A model generated the notes under the pieces. The model saw nothing but the letters and a program-made list of their open reading frames with translations, was not told the DNA's origin and made no database searches. The translations under genes were made by a program, and so were the position numbers. Shown here piece by piece: positions 4,861 to 7,648 of a stretch of DNA of 7,648 bases; the stretch's first letter is position 1; each line of letters starts with the position of its first letter. This DNA comes from Pseudomonadota bacterium (GTDB lineage Bacteria; Pseudomonadota; Alphaproteobacteria; UBA8366; GCA-2717185). Location: contig JAQCHR010000168.1 in the NCBI GenBank assembly GCA_027619655.1, positions 1 through 7,648 of the forward strand, in the 5' to 3' direction.

Positions 4861-6165
4861 CTACCCCAGCACCGAGAAGCTGCTGTTCCGGTTGATCTCG
4901 CGCCGGCGCGAATAATGGCCAAGGTCGATATCCCGGCCGATATTGGGCAGATGGAATTGCAGCGGATCGGCATCGTGATCATGGCCGTTCTCGCATTCGG
5001 CGATCAGATACGCCATCAGCCGGCCTGCGGTCGGCGCGTTCTTGAACTGGTTGCCGCTGGTGCCGATGGCCACGTAGAAGCCGTCTAGGTCGGTGCGGTC
5101 GTAGATCGGGATCCAGTCGTCGGAGACATCGTACAGCTCCACCGTCCCCTGCGTCGGGCTGGTCACCGGCAGGGTCGGCATGCGCTGCGCGGCGCGGTAC
5201 AGCTGGACCGTATACTGGTCGCTGAAGTTGCGGTCGAAATTGTCCGGGTCGACCCAGTCGAGCGGATCGCAGGCCGGGTTCTCGCTGCCGATCAGCAGAT
5301 GGTTGCCGGACTCGGGCCGGGCATAGGTGCCGGTATCGCTGTCGGTCAGGATGCAGCCGTCATGCTCGAAGTCGAAGCCGGGCGGTGACGGCACATGCGC
5401 CACTTCCTGCCGCAGGGCGCGGGTGCGGATCTTCATGCCGTCCTGTACGCCGGCCATCGCATTGACCTTGCCGGAATGCGGCCCGGCGACATTGACCACG
5501 ACCGGCGCGTCGATGCGCGTGCCGTCCGCCAGCGTCACGCCGGCGACGCGGCCGTTTTCCTGCCGGATCTCGGTAATCTCGGCATTAAAGCGAAATTGGC
5601 CGCCTGCGGCTTCCGCCGCGCGCTGCACGTTATGCGCCGCAAGCTGCGGATCGTTGACGTAACCGGCATCGGGAAAATACACCGCGCCCTCCAGCGCCGG
5701 GCCGGTCGGTTCGCCGAACCCCGCATCGTCCATGCGTTTGGCCGGCGCGTAGCGGCGCAGGTCATGGAAGGGCAGCTTCTGCAGGATCCGTTCCCGGTCC
5801 CAATCCTCCCAGGGAATACCGATTGCATCCATCCGGGCGCAGAGCGGATGCAGGTAGTCATTCGCCTCGGTGCGCAGCACCATGCAGCCGGCATTGCGGA
5901 ACCGGGCGAGGCCCCGTTCATCCGCCACGCCAAGATGCGCCGCCCAGTTGCGCCAGATGAACACGCCTTCATAGGCCAGCGCACAGCCGTCGAGGGTCGA
6001 ATAGTGGAAGCGGATGATGGCGCAGGAGCCGCTGGTGGAGCCGTAGCCCGCCGCCGGCAGGCGGTCGATATTCAGGGTCCGGAAGCCGCGCTTGGCCAGT
6101 TCGAAACCGACGCAGTTGCCGACGATCCCCGCACCGATGACGATAGCATCATACCTAGCATCCAT
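4861..6165 (-). CDS. FAD-dependent oxidoreductase, DAO / sarcosine-oxidase-beta type
   Basis: A 434-residue flavoprotein. It opens with the Rossmann dinucleotide motif GAGIVG at 11-16 and an acidic residue at the end of the second strand (NID, Asp34) for ribose binding. GSTSGSCAIIRFHYS at 42-56 is the flavin-contact segment typical of the DAO fold. The C-terminal YVAIGTSGNQFKNAPTAG (364-381) is the matching FAD-closing motif. The length fits sarcosine oxidase beta, dimethylglycine-type and glycine/D-amino-acid oxidases, which oxidise C-N bonds of amines or amino acids. The exact substrate is undetermined; no alpha, gamma or delta sarcosine oxidase subunit lies nearby, which argues against a classical heterotetramer. 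ATG 6165 is chosen because GGGGAG lies seven bases upstream; a GTG 15 bases earlier would overlap that site. It is the first gene of a likely two-gene unit with the MFS transporter. Confidence 0.88.
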   Translation of the reverse strand: MDARYDAIVIGAGIVGNCVGFELAKRGFRTLNIDRLPAAGYGSTSGSCAIIRFHYSTLDGCALAYEGVFIWRNWAAHLGVADERGLARFRNAGCMVLRTEANDYLHPLCARMDAIGIPWEDWDRERILQKLPFHDLRRYAPAKRMDDAGFGEPTGPALEGAVYFPDAGYVNDPQLAAHNVQRAAEAAGGQFRFNAEITEIRQENGRVAGVTLADGTRIDAPVVVNVAGPHSGKVNAMAGVQDGMKIRTRALRQEVAHVPSPPGFDFEHDGCILTDSDTGTYARPESGNHLLIGSENPACDPLDWVDPDNFDRNFSDQYTVQLYRAAQRMPTLPVTSPTQGTVELYDVSDDWIPIYDRTDLDGFYVAIGTSGNQFKNAPTAGRLMAYLIAECENGHDHDADPLQFHLPNIGRDIDLGHYSRRREINRNSSFSVLG

Positions 6166-6205
6166 GACCGGTCTCCCCACCGCGAAATTGCCTGCCCCGC
6201 CCTAT

Positions 6206-6234
6206 CTGCTATCCTCAAGCCTCGCGCCGGTCAA
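6206..6234 (-). promoter_or_regulatory. Candidate sigma-70-type promoter for the FAD oxidoreductase-MFS unit
   Basis: On the minus strand TTGACC (6229-6234) matches the -35 consensus well. Seventeen bases later TAGCAG (6206-6211) is a weak -10. This would place the transcript start about 30-35 bases before ATG 6165, in the 97-bp gap after the GNAT gene. The weak -10 leaves it uncertain. Confidence 0.35.
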
Positions 6235-6262
6235 TAAGCCAGCATGCGGCCTGCCGGCAGAA

Positions 6263-6754
6263 TCAGTCAAGCGACAGCTTCATGCCCGCATGGCTGCGTA
6301 CGAAACCGAGTCCTTCGTAGAAGCGGTGGGCATCGGGCCGGGAGATATCGGTCGTCAGTTGCACCAGCGCCGCGCCAGCCGCCCTGGACCGTGCAATGGC
6401 GTCGCGCATCAGCAGTTCACCGATTTTCCGGCCGCGGACCTGACTGTCGACCCGGACGCCTTCGATCTGGGCGCGGGTCATGCCGAGCCGGCTGAGTCCC
6501 GGGATGAGCGTCAGTTGCAGGCAACCGACCACCGCGCCGCCGAGTTCGGCGACCAGGATATCGTTCCCCGGCTGCGACTGCATGGCGTCGAATGCATCGA
6601 GATAGGCTTTCGGCAGGGGGTCGGCATACTGTTCGCGCTGCGCGCCGAGCGGGTCGTCCGCAAGCATGCGAACAACCCCCGGGATATCCGCCCGGGTCGC
6701 GACGCGAATGATGATTCCCTCGCGATCCGCCTGCCCCGCGACTACGTCACTCAT
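6263..6754 (-). CDS. GNAT-family N-acetyltransferase
   Basis: A 163-residue single-domain GCN5-related N-acetyltransferase, which transfers acetyl from acetyl-CoA to an amine. IIIRVATRADIPGVVRML at about 14-31 is the usual N-terminal strand-helix. DILVAELGGAVVGCLQLTLIPGLS is the central beta hairpin. IEGVRVDSQVRGRKIGELLM (97-116) is motif A, with the pyrophosphate-binding loop QVRGRKIG. DAHRFYEGLGF (141-151) is motif B. Length and order match free-standing GNATs of the resistance/detoxification type; the acceptor is unknown. ATG 6754 is preceded by a weak GGGAAA. The gene lies between the cupin pair and the oxidoreductase unit with gaps of about 150 and 97 bp, so it may be transcribed separately. 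Confidence 0.88.
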   Translation of the reverse strand: MSDVVAGQADREGIIIRVATRADIPGVVRMLADDPLGAQREQYADPLPKAYLDAFDAMQSQPGNDILVAELGGAVVGCLQLTLIPGLSRLGMTRAQIEGVRVDSQVRGRKIGELLMRDAIARSRAAGAALVQLTTDISRPDAHRFYEGLGFVRSHAGMKLSLD

Positions 6755-6790
6755 GAGTCATTTCCCGATTCGGACCGAGTGCGGCGAACC

Positions 6791-6796
6791 CTTATA
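6791..6796 (-). promoter_or_regulatory. Possible -10 element upstream of the GNAT gene
   Basis: TATAAG on the minus strand matches five of six -10 consensus bases and lies 36 bp before the GNAT start in a 151-bp gap. No good -35 is seen 16-18 bases further up, so the call is tentative. Confidence 0.3.
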
Positions 6797-6874
6797 ACGG
6801 CGTATCTAGCGGGACGTACCACCGGATGCGGCAGGTCGAATGAAACAGCAGGCCTGCCGGCATCGGCGTGTCCG

Positions 6875-6891
6875 GCCGCCGCGCGGGCGGC
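6875..6891 (-). terminator. GC hairpin after the cupin gene, possible terminator
   Basis: GCCGCC and GGCGGC pair around a five-base GC loop, 15 bases past the cupin stop. No T-run follows on the minus strand, so it is not a classical intrinsic terminator. It may instead stabilise the 3' end of the transcript. Confidence 0.3.
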
Positions 6892-6905
6892 AGCCGGGTC
6901 ACAGA

Positions 6906-7421
6906 TTACGCCGCGGTTTCGGCGACGACGTATCGGTCGCGCTTGATCGTCTCAACATTGCGGCCTTCAAGGCGAATCAGCCGTGCCTCGGCTTTCCATT
7001 CGGGCGAATGCAGCATGCCTTCGTTGTACAGCTTGGCCATGCCGGGCTTCACCCTGTAGCTGCCCGCGAATTCGACCTCGCCCGGCTTGCCGTCCGCCGG
7101 CGCCTTAAGCTTGCGCCAGTCGGTCATTTCCGTGCTGCCCGAGGCCTGCCCGTAGATCGCCCAGGTCGGGCCATGGTCATGCGGCGGGCTGGCGTTGGTC
7201 GCCTTGCGGACATGGGCGAGGATGCAGAATCCGAGCTCCTTGTCCTCGTACAGCACTTCGCGGCCCGAGCTGAATTCCGGGCCAACGGTTTCGGCGATAA
7301 AGGCCTTGTCCTTCAACGCGTCTTCCAGCACCGCCACGACCCTGTCGCGGCCTGCCGGGCCGGGATCGGCTTTCAGCAGTTCATGACATTTTGCGGCAAA
7401 CGATTGCAGCGTGTGAGCCAT
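6906..7421 (-). CDS. Cupin protein resembling cysteine dioxygenase
   Basis: A 171-residue protein. An alpha-helical N-terminus (about 1-45) precedes a cupin barrel carrying PPHDHGPTWAIYGQASGSTEM at 79-99 and GMLHSPEW at 135-142. His81, His83 and His138 are placed like the three-His iron site of thiol dioxygenases, where HDH is followed by a GxxxxE stretch and a later single His. That suggests an Fe(II) dioxygenase acting on a thiol or similar small molecule. This rests on motif pattern only; a metal-binding cupin with another function is equally possible. ATG 7421 is preferred over an in-frame ATG 18 bases earlier because GGGAGGA then sits at proper spacing and would otherwise lie inside the gene. 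It is a paralogue of the gene immediately upstream, 26 bp away, with which it is probably cotranscribed. Confidence 0.72.
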   Translation of the reverse strand: MAHTLQSFAAKCHELLKADPGPAGRDRVVAVLEDALKDKAFIAETVGPEFSSGREVLYEDKELGFCILAHVRKATNASPPHDHGPTWAIYGQASGSTEMTDWRKLKAPADGKPGEVEFAGSYRVKPGMAKLYNEGMLHSPEWKAEARLIRLEGRNVETIKRDRYVVAETAA

Positions 7422-7447
7422 CACACAATCCTCCCTCATGAAATGGA

Positions 7448-7648
7448 TCAGGCCGCCGTTTCGACCTCGACATAGCGGTCGCGTTTCGGCTCGTGGTCTA
7501 TGTTGCGGCCTTCGATGCGAATCAGGCGCGTCGGCAAGTCGCGGCTTGGCGAATGCAGCACACCGACATCATAGGTGCGGGCCATGCCGGGCTTCAGGTC
7601 GTAAACTTCCAGCGCCTCGCCCGTGCCGGGCTTGCCGTCTTTCGGCTC
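7448..7648 (-). CDS. Cupin protein, tandem paralogue of the downstream gene (C-terminal part, runs off window)
   Basis: The minus-strand frame is open from the window edge for 66 residues to a TGA at 7448-7450. It aligns almost without gaps to the end of the neighbouring cupin: DGKPG, then LKPGMARTYDVGVLHSP, RLIRIEGRNI, and KRDRYVEVETAA against KRDRYVVAETAA. The histidine of LHSP, the third metal ligand by analogy, is conserved. The N-terminal half with the HDH pair is outside the window, so its activity cannot be judged. Shared length and ends point to a gene duplication, with divergence mainly in surface segments. Confidence 0.75.
   Translation of the reverse strand, partial: EPKDGKPGTGEALEVYDLKPGMARTYDVGVLHSPSRDLPTRLIRIEGRNIDHEPKRDRYVEVETAA

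Noticed and set aside
3559..5088. Long 509-codon open frame on the plus strand
   Set aside because: It is antisense to the MFS and FAD oxidoreductase genes, overlaps the redoxin 3' end, and is mostly Arg, Gln, Gly, His, Asp and Pro without any domain, typical of the opposite strand of GC-rich genes.
6248..6862. 12-bp repeat GGCCTGCCGGCA on both sides of the GNAT gene (6248-6259 and 6851-6862)
   Set aside because: Both copies follow minus-strand stops, but the related GCCGGCAGGC also appears within genes and at 3050-3059, so it may simply reflect composition.

Overview
The window is GC-rich, roughly 60-65 percent by eye. Dense Gram-negative-style genes follow a left-hand strip of mobile-element debris. 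The IS481 and IS110 family remnants, codon usage and gene families fit an alphaproteobacterium, perhaps Rhodospirillales-like. That placement is inference; no rRNA, tRNA or taxonomic marker gene is present.

Left region (1-1673). This is an accessory, decayed segment. It begins with the last 50 codons and right end of an IS481-family insertion sequence. A lower-GC gene for a small multi-helix membrane protein runs open from the insertion-sequence boundary, as if the element had landed inside it. Next comes the first ~78 codons of an IS110-family transposase, cut off abruptly, then a ~100-bp AT-richer patch of unknown origin. About 580 bp without a convincing gene follow, holding a perfect 14-bp palindrome, a tandem 10-mer and a cluster of short GCCGAT / GCCAATAAA-type repeats.

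Centre (1674-3656). An intact alpha/beta hydrolase (+) converges with a small membrane protein (-). Then comes the most notable gene: a secreted peroxiredoxin/thioredoxin-fold protein (3102-3656) whose frame is broken only by one TGA, exactly where the family has the first cysteine of its redox motif (DW-TGA-PYC). The frame continues for 113 more codons to a TAA. Five bases after the TGA an RNA hairpin with a GGU-containing 8-nt loop can be drawn, at the position expected of a bacterial SECIS. The best reading is a selenoprotein with a UxxC motif; a one-base sequencing error or a nonsense mutation are the alternatives.

Right region (3661-7648, all minus strand). A FAD-dependent oxidoreductase of the DAO / sarcosine-oxidase-beta type lies 6 bp upstream of an MFS transporter, apparently one transcription unit for taking up and oxidising an amine or amino-acid-like compound. 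Upstream are a GNAT acetyltransferase and two tandem, paralogous cupin proteins resembling cysteine dioxygenases; the first of these runs off the window. The Sec-candidate gene and the MFS gene are convergent with only 4 bp between stop codons.
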